DNA of 63,784 nucleotides from an uncultured Candidatus Pelagibacter sp. (GCA_905620495.1 CAJQTK010000017.1:1-63784), one strand, 5' to 3'. Positions 7,760 through 15,328 are shown, counted from the first letter of the stretch. Made by a program: numbers and translations. The notes: a model not told the origin generated them from the sequence alone.

Positions 7760-8443
7760 ATGACTAAATTAGCAATACCATCACCAGTAATTACAACAAT
7801 ACCCGTTCATGGATCTGAAGAAGTATTTCCTGTGAGAAGAGTATATTGTATTGGAAAAAATTATGCAGATCATATTATTGAAATGGGAAATGATCCAAAA
7901 AAATCTCCTATTTTTTTTCAAAAAAATACTGATAACGTTGATACTAGTGGAAAATTTCCATACCCACCTCAATCAAGTGATGTTCATCATGAATTAGAAT
8001 TGGTTATAGCACTTAAAAGTGGAAGATCAAATATTTCAGAAGCAGATGCTTATAAACATATTTATGGTTTTGCAGTTGGACTAGATATGACCAGAAGAGA
8101 TTTGCAAACAGCAGCAAAAAAAGATGGTAATCCATGGGAAGCTGGTAAAGCATTTGAACGTTCAGCACCAATGGGAGTTTTAACAAAAATTGAAGAATCT
8201 GGAAACATGGATAGTGGAAAGACTACACTAACTGTTAATGGTGATGTTAAACAAGATGGAAATCTAAATCAAATGATATGGAAAATACCCAGAATGATTG
8301 CTCATCTTTCAACTTTTTACGATATTACTGCAGGTGATATTATAATGACAGGTACACCAGCAGGTGTGGGTCCAGTTGTAAAAGGGGATAAATTAATTGG
8401 TACCATCGACAAACTAACTTCGTTGGAAGTTATAGTTGTTTAG
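7760..8443 (+). CDS. Fumarylacetoacetate hydrolase (FAH) family protein, acylpyruvase-like
   Basis: 227 aa, the short single-domain form. N-terminal YCIGKNYADHIIEMG, then PIFFQKNTD, the metal-ligand region HHELELVIAL, GFAVGLDMTRRD and the C-terminal GDIIMTGTPAGVGPV are all typical of the FAHD1/YcgM group, whose members cleave acylpyruvates or decarboxylate oxaloacetate with Mg2+ or Mn2+. AAAGGA ribosome site. Last intact gene of the ABC operon, so it probably acts on the imported compound or on a breakdown product of it (inference). Confidence 0.87.
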   Translation: MTKLAIPSPVITTIPVHGSEEVFPVRRVYCIGKNYADHIIEMGNDPKKSPIFFQKNTDNVDTSGKFPYPPQSSDVHHELELVIALKSGRSNISEADAYKHIYGFAVGLDMTRRDLQTAAKKDGNPWEAGKAFERSAPMGVLTKIEESGNMDSGKTTLTVNGDVKQDGNLNQMIWKIPRMIAHLSTFYDITAGDIIMTGTPAGVGPVVKGDKLIGTIDKLTSLEVIVV

Positions 8444-8606
8444 CACTTTAGATATATCGCAAATTACCAACCTAGTAATGGTTATGGCCAGATTAGGAGC
8501 AAAAGCTGTTTACAAAATAGACAAAAAACTATTGAGCAAAATTTTTGGAACTTTTTTACTTATAGTGTCAATTAGGTCTTTTATTGAGTATTTAAATATA
8601 ACTTAG
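8436..8606 (+). pseudogene. Remnant of a TauE/SafE-type membrane protein (C-terminus)
   Basis: Between the FAH gene and malonyl-CoA decarboxylase an open frame without a proper start ends at TAG 8604-8606. It reads ARLGAKAVYKIDKKLLSKIF then GTFLLIVSIRSFIEYL, which resembles the last loop and last helix of sulfite exporter TauE/SafE permeases (GARLAHRL, then a helix with LLLVGLRM). Most of the gene is missing, which suggests deletion of a transporter from this operon. The match is by eye on about 45 residues. Confidence 0.45.
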
Positions 8607-8618
8607 TAGAAAATATTT

Positions 8619-9923
8619 ATGTTTAACTTAAAACAAATAATCACATCAATCGCTGATGCTGGTCAAAAGTTATTTAGTAAAAAAGATATTAAAGAAAATG
8701 ACCTAGATTCAATTTTATCTTTATGTGATGATTTAATATCTCATAAAGGCGCTGCTTTTGGAATTACAGTTGCTAGAGATATTACTAAATTATATCAAGT
8801 ACTATCTTCAGAAAATAAATTATTATTTTTTAAAAGAATTAATGAAAAATATAAAGCAAGCTTTACAGAGGTTGATGAAAGAATTAATCAATATAAAATA
8901 TCACCTAACGAAAAAACATTAGCTAGTTTATTCAAATCATCTGAGGGAAAAAGAAGAGAGCTCTTTAGAAGAATGAACATGGCTCCAAATGGAACCTCAA
9001 TTATAGTTGGCTTAAGGGAAGATTTATTAAAGGTATTAAAAGACAATAATGAATTGAGAGCTCTAGATGATGATTTAAAACATTTGTTTAAAGCTTGGTT
9101 TAATCCAGGGTTTCTTAAACTTGAAAAGATAACATGGGATACAAAAGCCGCCGTTTTAGAGAAAATAATTAAATATGAGAGAGTTCATCACATGAAAGAA
9201 ATGAGTGAACTTAAAAGAAGACTGAGTGAAGACAGGAGGTTTTTTTCATATTTCCATCCAGCACTCGAAGATGAACCCATTATCTTTGTTCAAGTTGCTC
9301 TTACCAAAGGTCTTGGTAAATCTATTCAAGAATTAATGAAGCCATCAAGTGAAGAGCAAAAAAAGTATGATACGGCAACTTTCTATTCAATTAGCAACTG
9401 CCAAGAAGGTCTCTCAAGAGTTACGTTGGGTAATTTTTTAATTAAAAGGGTTATCTATGAAATACAAGAAGAACTACCTCATATTAAAAATTTTGGAACC
9501 TTGTCACCTATACCGGGATTTGCTGAATGGTTTTCATACCTAGAAGAAAATAAAATTAAGAATATTTTAGGTAATTTAACAAATCAAAATGTTTCTTTTT
9601 TAAAATCAAAAGATTTAAAAATAGGCGATAATAGAATTATTGAAAATAAAGATGCAATAATGAAATTAGTTGCTCATTATATTGTTAATGAAAAAAATCA
9701 AAAAGGACTTCCAGCTAATGATGTTAGTAGATTTCATTTAGGAAACGGAGCCATTGTTGATGATATAGTTGTTAATGCCAATGTTTCCGAAGCTGGATTT
9801 GAAAGATCCTTCGGTGTTATGGTTAATTACCTTTATGAACTTAATAATATTGAAAAAAATCATGAAGAATACATGAATAACAATAAAGTAATCCTCTCTG
9901 ATAAACTAAAGAAGTATTTATAA
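8619..9923 (+). CDS. Malonyl-CoA decarboxylase
   Basis: Converts malonyl-CoA to acetyl-CoA and CO2 in the cytoplasm. The 434-aa protein has the family order: an N-terminal helical region, then NMAPNGTSIIVGLREDLL, LKAWFNPGFLKL at the domain junction, and the catalytic acetyltransferase-like domain with TFYSISNCQEGL, the strand LGNFLIKRV, LSPIPGF and FHLGNGA, which holds the catalytic His. In other bacteria the enzyme (MatA) sits with a GntR regulator and a malonate transporter and synthetase. Here a GntR gene and a CoA-transferase are nearby but no MatB-like synthetase is seen. Confidence 0.92.
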   Translation: MFNLKQIITSIADAGQKLFSKKDIKENDLDSILSLCDDLISHKGAAFGITVARDITKLYQVLSSENKLLFFKRINEKYKASFTEVDERINQYKISPNEKTLASLFKSSEGKRRELFRRMNMAPNGTSIIVGLREDLLKVLKDNNELRALDDDLKHLFKAWFNPGFLKLEKITWDTKAAVLEKIIKYERVHHMKEMSELKRRLSEDRRFFSYFHPALEDEPIIFVQVALTKGLGKSIQELMKPSSEEQKKYDTATFYSISNCQEGLSRVTLGNFLIKRVIYEIQEELPHIKNFGTLSPIPGFAEWFSYLEENKIKNILGNLTNQNVSFLKSKDLKIGDNRIIENKDAIMKLVAHYIVNEKNQKGLPANDVSRFHLGNGAIVDDIVVNANVSEAGFERSFGVMVNYLYELNNIEKNHEEYMNNNKVILSDKLKKYL

Positions 9924-9930
9924 AACATCA

Positions 9931-9980
9931 ATGATTCTATCCATCTTTTTTTAGCACTCATTGCTTTAATCATTGGTGCT
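9931..9980 (+). other. Upstream in-frame extension of the DUF2306 gene; possible frameshift
   Basis: Conserved-looking residues HLFLALIALIIGA are encoded directly before the first ATG at 9981, in the same frame, which opens right after the malonyl-CoA decarboxylase stop. No ATG, GTG or TTG exists in that stretch. An ATG at 9931 opens another frame (MILSIFF then TAG) and meets the proper frame at a run of seven T (9946-9952), where a -1 slip would give MILSIFFLALIALIIGAMNL. Either slippage or a one-base sequence error could explain this. Confidence 0.4.
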
Positions 9981-10286
9981 ATGAATTTGTTTTCTAAAAA
10001 AGGAACAAGCAAACATAAAATAATTGGATGGTTTTGGATTACATTTATGGGTTATGTTTCAATTTCCTCTTTTTGGATTAAAGAATTAAAAGAAGGTCAG
10101 TATAGCTGGATACACCCATTAAGTATTATCACTATTTTATCTTTAATATTTTCAACAATTGTCATTAAATTTAGGTATATAAAAATTCATAGTTTCTTAA
10201 TGATAGGAACTTATATTGGATTATGCATTGCTGGAATATTCACATTATTACCTGGAAGATTTATTTCTAACTATTTAGGTTTCTAA
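9981..10286 (+). CDS. DUF2306-like small membrane protein
   Basis: At least 101 aa with about three hydrophobic helices. The run KKGTSKHKIIGWFWITFM followed by SSFWI and a C-terminal helix ending LLPGR resembles DUF2306 membrane proteins, of unknown function. The ATG at 9981 is the first in frame but probably not the true beginning, because the family N-terminal helix seems to be coded just upstream (see the entry at 9931). Separated from malonyl-CoA decarboxylase by only 57 nt, so perhaps co-transcribed. Confidence 0.55.
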   Translation: MNLFSKKGTSKHKIIGWFWITFMGYVSISSFWIKELKEGQYSWIHPLSIITILSLIFSTIVIKFRYIKIHSFLMIGTYIGLCIAGIFTLLPGRFISNYLGF

Positions 10287-10354
10287 AACTACAATTTTCA
10301 ACAACTTTAACTCTACTCTAAAACGAAGTTACTTCTTGACTTGCTTCTCGTCCC

Positions 10355-10376
10355 CGTCAGCCATGTGCCATGAACT
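10355..10376. repeat. Dispersed intergenic repeat, copy 2
   Basis: CCGTCAGCCATGTGCCATGA followed by ACT, matching the copies near 935, 13903 and 17836. It lies in the 172-nt gap between the DUF2306 gene and amt. Confidence 0.65.
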
Positions 10377-10386
10377 GTAACAAGGC

Positions 10387-10408
10387 TGTTGTATATGCAA
10401 ATACAACA
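10387..10408. promoter_or_regulatory. Hairpin or dyad upstream of amt
   Basis: TGTTGTAT and ATACAACA form an 8-bp perfect dyad around a 6-nt centre. It lies about 75 nt before the amt start and could be an operator or RNA hairpin. No known nitrogen-regulator consensus was recognised. Confidence 0.35.
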
Positions 10409-10482
10409 TAGCTAGATTTCCTAATCAGCAATAGTCTTTAAAATCTCCTTAAATATAAGTGAAGACTTATATGGGGGGTCTT

Positions 10483-11784
10483 ATGATAAAAATAACAAAA
10501 ATAATATCAACATTTTCGTTGGGTCTATTTTTTCTTTTAGGTCTAACAAGTGTTGGAAGTGCGGAGACAACAGTTTCTGCTGAAGTAGGGTTTGTATTTA
10601 ACACGCTCTTTTTCTTAATTTGTGGTTTCCTAGTAATGTTCATGGCAGCAGGATTTACAATGCTTGAATCAGGAATGGTAACTTCGAAAAGTGTATCAGT
10701 AATTTGTGCAAAAAATATTGGGTTATTTTCAATCTCTGGAATTATGTTCTGGTTAGTAGGTTACAATCTAGCTTATGGAATTCCTGAGGGTGGATTTATA
10801 GGTACGTTTACTCCATGGTCTGATGCAAGTTCATTAGAAACAGGTTATTCAGATGGATCAGATTGGTATTTCCAAATGGTATTCTGTGCAACAACAGTAT
10901 CGATTGTATCGGGTACAATGGCTGAACGAGTAAAACTATGGCCATTCTTTTTATTTGCAGCAATTCTAGCTGGAATTATTTATCCAATCGTAATGGGTTG
11001 GCAGTGGGGCGGTGGCTGGTTAGCTGCTGTTGGTTTCTCTGACTTTGCAGGAGCAACACTTGTTCACTCAACAGGTGGATCTGCAGCATTAGCAGGAGCA
11101 CTATTGTTAGGTTCAAGAACAGGAAGATTTGATGCTAAAGGTAAGCTTAAAGCATTACAACCTTTTGCAGCCTCATCTATTCCATTAGTAACTCTTGGAG
11201 TATTTGTACTATGGTTAGGTTGGTTTGGATTTAATGGTGGTTCACAATTAGCCTTAGGTACTTATGTTGATGCGGTTGCCATCTCAACTATTTTCATTAA
11301 CACAAACCTTGCGGCTTGTGGTGGTGTGATGGTTGCAGCGATCGTTCCAAGATTATTATCAGGCAAAACTGATGTGATCATGATGTTAAACGGTGCAATC
11401 GGTGGACTTGTAGCAATTACCGCAGAACCTTTAGCTCCGTCTCCATTAGCTGCTATCTTAATTGGTGGTGTTGGTGGGTTAATAGTTGTGCGTGGAACTA
11501 AACTTTTATACGCATGGAAAGTCGATGATGTAGTAGGGGCAATACCAGCTCACTTGTTTGCAGGTATCTGGGGAACACTAGCTGTTCCACTAACTAATGC
11601 TGATGCAACTTTTAGCGCACAGTTAGTTGGTGTACTTGCAGTTAATATCTTTGTCTTCATAGTTGCTTACATAATTTGGGCAATAATGAAAAACACAGTT
11701 GGTATTAGATTAAGTAAAAAAGCAGAAAGGCTAGGGACAGATGTTGTTGAAACTGGTGTTATTGCTTACGCTATAAGAGACTAA
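10483..11784 (+). CDS. amt: Ammonium transporter (Amt family)
   Basis: Inner-membrane ammonium channel of about 433 aa. A cleavable signal-like first helix ends near GSAE, followed by about 11 hydrophobic helices. Family landmarks: TMLESGMVTSKSVSVIC, the periplasmic gate region, LVHSTGGSAAL with one twin His, and DDVVGAIPAHLFAGIWG with the other. The frame stays open upstream to an ATG at 10459, but the ATG at 10483 has a GGGGGGT ribosome site 6-7 nt before it and is preferred. No glnK lies next to it. It stands alone, with a terminator directly after. Confidence 0.94.
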   Translation: MIKITKIISTFSLGLFFLLGLTSVGSAETTVSAEVGFVFNTLFFLICGFLVMFMAAGFTMLESGMVTSKSVSVICAKNIGLFSISGIMFWLVGYNLAYGIPEGGFIGTFTPWSDASSLETGYSDGSDWYFQMVFCATTVSIVSGTMAERVKLWPFFLFAAILAGIIYPIVMGWQWGGGWLAAVGFSDFAGATLVHSTGGSAALAGALLLGSRTGRFDAKGKLKALQPFAASSIPLVTLGVFVLWLGWFGFNGGSQLALGTYVDAVAISTIFINTNLAACGGVMVAAIVPRLLSGKTDVIMMLNGAIGGLVAITAEPLAPSPLAAILIGGVGGLIVVRGTKLLYAWKVDDVVGAIPAHLFAGIWGTLAVPLTNADATFSAQLVGVLAVNIFVFIVAYIIWAIMKNTVGIRLSKKAERLGTDVVETGVIAYAIRD

Positions 11785-11801
11785 TAATATAATTAATTAA
11801 A

Positions 11802-11837
11802 AGAAATAGGCCCCTTAACGGGGCCTTTTTTATTTCT
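11802..11837 (+). terminator. Rho-independent terminator of amt
   Basis: AGGCCCC (11808-11814), loop TTAAC, GGGGCCT (11820-11826), followed by a T-run and flanked by A-rich sequence. It begins 18 nt after the amt stop. It is the clearest intrinsic terminator in the window. Confidence 0.92.
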
Positions 11838-11898
11838 GAATATTTTTTTAAATAATTAAGATTCCGAGGAAAGATAACTAGAAGATCGTGTTCAGGCT

Positions 11899-11941
11899 TC
11901 TACCCACAAAGCAACAGGCAACGGGAATTGGGAATGAGGAA
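11899..11941. repeat. CAAAGCAACAGGCAAC repeat, copy 1
   Basis: TACCCACAAAGCAACAGGCA followed by ACGGGAATTGGGAATGAGGA. Closely related sequence lies at 15273-15328, and a weaker relative (CTAGCTACCACCACATGCAA) at 21123. The rest of the gap 11838-12064 shows no other structure. Confidence 0.6.
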
Positions 11942-12064
11942 TTAAAAAGCTTTAATCTCAAGACCTCCAAAGTTAAAGCACGCTCAACCACACCGAAACC
12001 AGAGGCGGGATACATAAAAAAACTATCTCTATACGTGTTTCTGCTTTATGAATAAAAAAAATCA

Positions 12065-12421
12065 ATGAAAAATAAAAATGAGTTTTTAAACTATATGTTA
12101 GATCTGTTGGAGCCGATGGGCGAGCTTTCCTACAAACCCCTATTTGGAGGTTATGCAATATGTAAACACGATGCAGCCTTTGCGCTTGTCTTTGATGGCA
12201 CGGTTTATTTCAAGACGGATACGACAAATCGCAAGGACTATGAATCTTACAACAGCAACCCACTCACATATCGAAAGCAAGGCAAAACAATTTCTCTTTC
12301 TAACTTAGAAGTCCCCGCTGAGGTAATGGAGGATCAAGATAGACTTCTTCAATGGGCGAATACAGCGTATAAGATTGCAAAAAATGTTAAGAAAAAAAAC
12401 AATAAATCTAAAGATAAATGA
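12065..12421 (+). CDS. TfoX N-terminal domain protein
   Basis: 118 aa, one TfoX_N (Sxy) domain: MKNKNEFLNYMLDLLEPMGE, KPLFGGYAICKHDAAFALVF, YFKTDTTN and the C-terminal LLQWANTAYKIAK. In gamma-proteobacteria TfoX controls competence genes, but the stand-alone N-terminal domain is widespread and its role is unknown. The GC-rich first half contrasts with its neighbours and, with the repeat just upstream, hints at recent arrival. Confidence 0.82.
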   Translation: MKNKNEFLNYMLDLLEPMGELSYKPLFGGYAICKHDAAFALVFDGTVYFKTDTTNRKDYESYNSNPLTYRKQGKTISLSNLEVPAEVMEDQDRLLQWANTAYKIAKNVKKKNNKSKDK

Positions 12422-12513
12422 AAAAACTATTTCTCATTGATCCATATCAAACAAAAATTCCCACTGATTCACGCACCTGACTTACTTATAGGTTTGTGCT
12501 AGGATACTAGTTC

Positions 12514-12591
12514 ATGAAAAAACTTTTAGGGATCGTGGTTCTGGGTTTAAATCAACTGATTATAAAAATTCTAATTAAATCCAATAATTAA
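12514..12591 (+). repeat. Orphan copy of the MKKLLGI signal-peptide repeat
   Basis: The first 36 nt match almost exactly the start codons of the exported proteins at 18810 and 19745 (MKKLLGI(V/L)VLGL), but here the frame continues only as NQLIIKILIKSNN to a TAA at 12589-12591. No mature protein follows. It is either a decayed gene or a 25-aa peptide. The remainder of 12422-12645 has no other recognisable content. Confidence 0.6.
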
Positions 12592-12645
12592 GAGAAAAGC
12601 TGTTTTAGAAATGAAGACAATATAATCAAAATAAAAAATATAGTT

Positions 12646-13767
12646 TTAATTTCTAAGAGACTTCCACCAATGAGTTATTGGCAAATTAATTAAGTCAAAT
12701 ATCTCTCCGATCATTGGAGTGGCAATATTAACATTTTGTTTTTTAGCTTCATCAGTGACACGAATTATTGGCTCATCCCAAGGATGTATAGCTAAATCAA
12801 ATTTACCCCAATGAATTGGAAAAAGAACCTTTGCATTTAAGTCGATAGTCGCCTGAACAACTTCATCAGGAAACATATGAATCTTTGACCAGTTAGCGTT
12901 GTAAGCTCCATTCTCAATAAAGGCGATATCAAAAGGACCATACATACCCCCAAGCTCTTTAAATGTTTTTGAGTATCCACCATCACCACTAAAAAAAACC
13001 TTCATTGTCCTAGAGTTTATAATCCACGAACCCCACAAGGTTTCATTTCCATCTGACAATCCCCTACCACTAAAATGTTGTGCTGGCGTTAATATAAATT
13101 TAATCCCTTTGTAGTTTTCACTATCATGCCAATCTAATTCGCTAATTTTATTTTTATCAACTCCCCAGCTTTCTAGATGAGCTTTAACTCCAAGAGGAAC
13201 AAAGAAATGATCAACTTTTTTTGAAAGATCTTTTATTGCTCTTGTATCTAGATGGTCATAATGATCATGGGAAATAACAACCACATTAACCTTAGGTAAA
13301 TCATTAATAGTAATAGGATTCTCTATTGAAAATGGTTTTCCAAAAATTGGGATTGGAGAAGCTCTATTAAAAACAGGATCTGTCATAACGATTAAGCCAC
13401 CTGTGTTCATCAAAAGAGTTGAATGGCCCAGCCAAATAAACTTACCCTCTGTTAAATTTTTGATTTGAAATTTTATTGATGGAAGAGATTTTAATGGGTT
13501 CTTGTCTTTGGCAGGAGAAATCCAATCCATTAAAGTAAATCTTTTCTCATTAGGGTGTGTATTTACACCACCCATACTTACAGTTAGAGGATTTAAATTT
13601 ACAAATTTACCGTTAATAAAATTTTTTGAATTTTGAATAATCTTTTTACTATCTCCGTCAGAAAAAGCTCCAAATTGAGATGAAGTTTTAATAAATATAA
13701 ATATAGCCAAAGCAATAAAAGCCAAGATAATGACGATAAATATAAGAGTTTTAAAAATGATTCCCAT
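12646..13767 (-). CDS. Metallo-beta-lactamase-fold hydrolase (NAPE-PLD/UlaG-like), membrane-anchored
   Basis: 373 aa. A single hydrophobic helix at about 5-27 anchors it, with the rest probably periplasmic. The metal motif HDHYDH spans 167-172 (His167, His169, Asp171, His172), preceded by WLGHSTLLM and MTDPVF, followed by LTPAQHFSGRG, FSGDGGY and a final FPIHWG. This order is that of the L-ascorbate-lactonase/NAPE-phospholipase D subgroup. A phospholipid-type substrate is possible but not shown. Its promoter probably lies in the 13768-13966 gap. Confidence 0.88.
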   Translation of the reverse strand: MGIIFKTLIFIVIILAFIALAIFIFIKTSSQFGAFSDGDSKKIIQNSKNFINGKFVNLNPLTVSMGGVNTHPNEKRFTLMDWISPAKDKNPLKSLPSIKFQIKNLTEGKFIWLGHSTLLMNTGGLIVMTDPVFNRASPIPIFGKPFSIENPITINDLPKVNVVVISHDHYDHLDTRAIKDLSKKVDHFFVPLGVKAHLESWGVDKNKISELDWHDSENYKGIKFILTPAQHFSGRGLSDGNETLWGSWIINSRTMKVFFSGDGGYSKTFKELGGMYGPFDIAFIENGAYNANWSKIHMFPDEVVQATIDLNAKVLFPIHWGKFDLAIHPWDEPIIRVTDEAKKQNVNIATPMIGEIFDLINLPITHWWKSLRN

Positions 13768-13897
13768 TATTACTTTTTGTTAAGTTAAGTTAAATTACTT
13801 CTAACTAATAAAAAATTTTAACCAAGTAAATATTTCATTATATAAAAAAATAATCTCTTGTTATAAACTCAACAAACTAGAGGTGTATAAAGACCCG

Positions 13898-14207
13898 TTC
13901 CATCAGCCATGTGCCATAAACTTTGCTACCACTCACCAAACCAGGTTCCCACAAAGTTGTTTGATCCTATTTACCTTGCTTAATTAACGATGATATAAAC
14001 ATAGTGTCCCACAATCGAGCGGGCATCCAGCGCTTTAAAAATATTAGTGATTTAGCTACTATACCAGGACGGTAACGAGTTTTAGGTCGTGGACTCATAC
14101 TGACTTTATATATAAACGCAGCAAGTTTTGTAGGCGACCATGTGCCCCAGGCATTAGGTTCAAGTGCTGCATGTGAAACTTTACTAATGCCTCGCATTAA
14201 CTCTTTA
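13898..14207. repeat. 310-bp repeat, left flank copy 2
   Basis: Second copy of 931-1240, differing at one visible position. It includes one copy of the CAGCCRTGTGCCAT element (13903-13920) and the SDR C-terminal fragment, and its right edge supplies the stop codon of the SDR gene at 14197. Confidence 0.95.
13967..14197 (-). pseudogene. SDR C-terminal fragment (copy of the locus-1 SDR)
   Basis: Codes 76 residues identical to the end of the SDR at 1000-1851 (MRGISKVSHAALEPNAWGTW to SSLIKQGK). It has no Rossmann fold and no catalytic residues. Its ATG overlaps the stop of the upstream SDR as TAATG, so it could be translated by coupling. Most simply it is the leftover 3' part of an SDR whose 5' three quarters were replaced. 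Confidence 0.88.
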
Positions 14208-15027
14208 AAAAGTTAAGCATCATTTTGTCAAGAATTCTATCCGACAATAATCTTCTTGACCAAATCATTTGCTTCGATGTTTTACCGACTTCATAGCTTG
14301 TTTTAGGTTTTTTACTTTTTATAATTTCAAGAACGGTATCTGCAATAACTGACGGTGGTGATGAATACTTTGGGTTATTGTCTCTAGATTTTGACCATGC
14401 TACCAATGTTTTTGTCATTTCGGCATAAGGACCGTTTCCAGAACGCTTAACCATACTATCTACAAACGTACTTATAAGCTCTGAACTTATAGCGCCTGGT
14501 CTGATTAGAACTACTTGGATCCCAAAAGGCTGCAACTCTACACGCAACGAACTAGACAAGCCTTCTACCGCGTGCTTAGAAGCAACATACCAAGAGCTTA
14601 TAGGACCGTGAACTTTTCCGGCAATAGATGATGTATTGATGATTTTTCCCGAACCTTTATTTCGCATATAAGGAATTACCAATTGCGTCAATCTTGCCAA
14701 GCCAAAAACATTGACTTCAAATTGCTTTTTTGCATCAGCAATGTCAGTTTCTTCTAAAGAACCTTGCACTGCTATTCCTGCATTGTTGAATAAGACATCA
14801 ACGCCACCGTGTTCTTTATTTATTTTGCTTACTACACTCTCTATTTCTTGCTCCTTAGCAATATCCATTTGAATGGGAATGCATCCATATTCCTTTAATT
14901 CATTTAATTTGTCTAATCTTCGGGCTGCTGCATAAACGATATACCCTTCTTTTGCTAGTTTGATTGCCGTTTCTCTTCCCATTCCAGAAGACGCTCCTGT
15001 TACTAAAATAACTTCTTTGTTTTGCAT
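14197..15027 (-). CDS. Short-chain dehydrogenase/reductase (SDR), locus 2
   Basis: Classical SDR of about 276 aa: TGASSGMG in the N-terminal Gly motif, AARR after strand 2, NNAG, an NTSS catalytic Ser region and YVASK active site. It resembles the locus-1 SDR in family but is clearly diverged in sequence. The start at 15027 (MQNKEVILV) has AGAGG about 8 nt upstream and is better than the further upstream start at 15093. The gene body lies exactly between repeat copies: its last codons and stop come from the 310-bp repeat and its ribosome site touches the 109-bp repeat. Substrate unknown. Confidence 0.9.
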   Translation of the reverse strand: MQNKEVILVTGASSGMGRETAIKLAKEGYIVYAAARRLDKLNELKEYGCIPIQMDIAKEQEIESVVSKINKEHGGVDVLFNNAGIAVQGSLEETDIADAKKQFEVNVFGLARLTQLVIPYMRNKGSGKIINTSSIAGKVHGPISSWYVASKHAVEGLSSSLRVELQPFGIQVVLIRPGAISSELISTFVDSMVKRSGNGPYAEMTKTLVAWSKSRDNNPKYSSPPSVIADTVLEIIKSKKPKTSYEVGKTSKQMIWSRRLLSDRILDKMMLNFLKS

Positions 15028-15036
15028 ATTCTGACC

Positions 15037-15145
15037 TCTTATTAAAATAAAACCTTTATTATAATAAAGCAATGTGTTTTTAACTATATCCAAAATGCTG
15101 AATATCTAATCATTTTTGTAGAAGATCAGGGTGGATTAAGAGTTT
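15037..15145. repeat. 109-bp repeat, right flank copy 2
   Basis: Second copy of 1859-1967 with one mismatch. It carries the palindrome CTTTATTATAATAAAG (15054-15069) and the beginning of the HD-domain remnant. Confidence 0.93.
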
Positions 15146-15267
15146 TAAAAGAAATTAAAAAACGGTTTGGTAGTAAAGTTGCTAAAATAGTTGATGAATG
15201 CAGTGATACTGTAGCAGTTCCTAAACCACCTTGGCAGGAAAGAAAAAAGAAAAAACTTAGAAGATAA
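15118..15267 (+). pseudogene. HD-domain phosphohydrolase remnant
   Basis: In-frame fragment VEDQGGLRVLKEIKKRFGSK followed by VAKIVDECSDT and PKPPWQERKKK, ending TAA at 15265-15267. This matches the second half of the HD core of stand-alone SpoT-like hydrolases (HD..VED.GG, FG..VA.IV..C.D, KPPW..RK). The HD dyad and everything upstream are missing, as is the C-terminal part. The copy at locus 1 keeps only VEDQGGLRV. Confidence 0.6.
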
Positions 15268-15272
15268 AAAAA

Positions 15273-15328
15273 CCTAGCTACCCCCACAAAGCAACAGGCA
15301 ACAGGCAACAAGCAACGGGAAGGGGGAA
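15273..15328. repeat. CAAAGCAACAGGCAAC repeat, copy 2
   Basis: CTAGCTACCCCCACAAAGCA, then CAGGCAAC twice, then CAAGCAACGGGAAGGGGGAA. Related to the sequence at 11899-11941. The GGCAACA unit is internally repeated. Confidence 0.6.

Noticed and set aside
15126..15311. 61-aa minus-strand ORF
   Set aside because: Antisense to the HD-domain remnant, whose plus-strand translation matches a family; the minus reading runs into the CAACAGGCAAC repeat.
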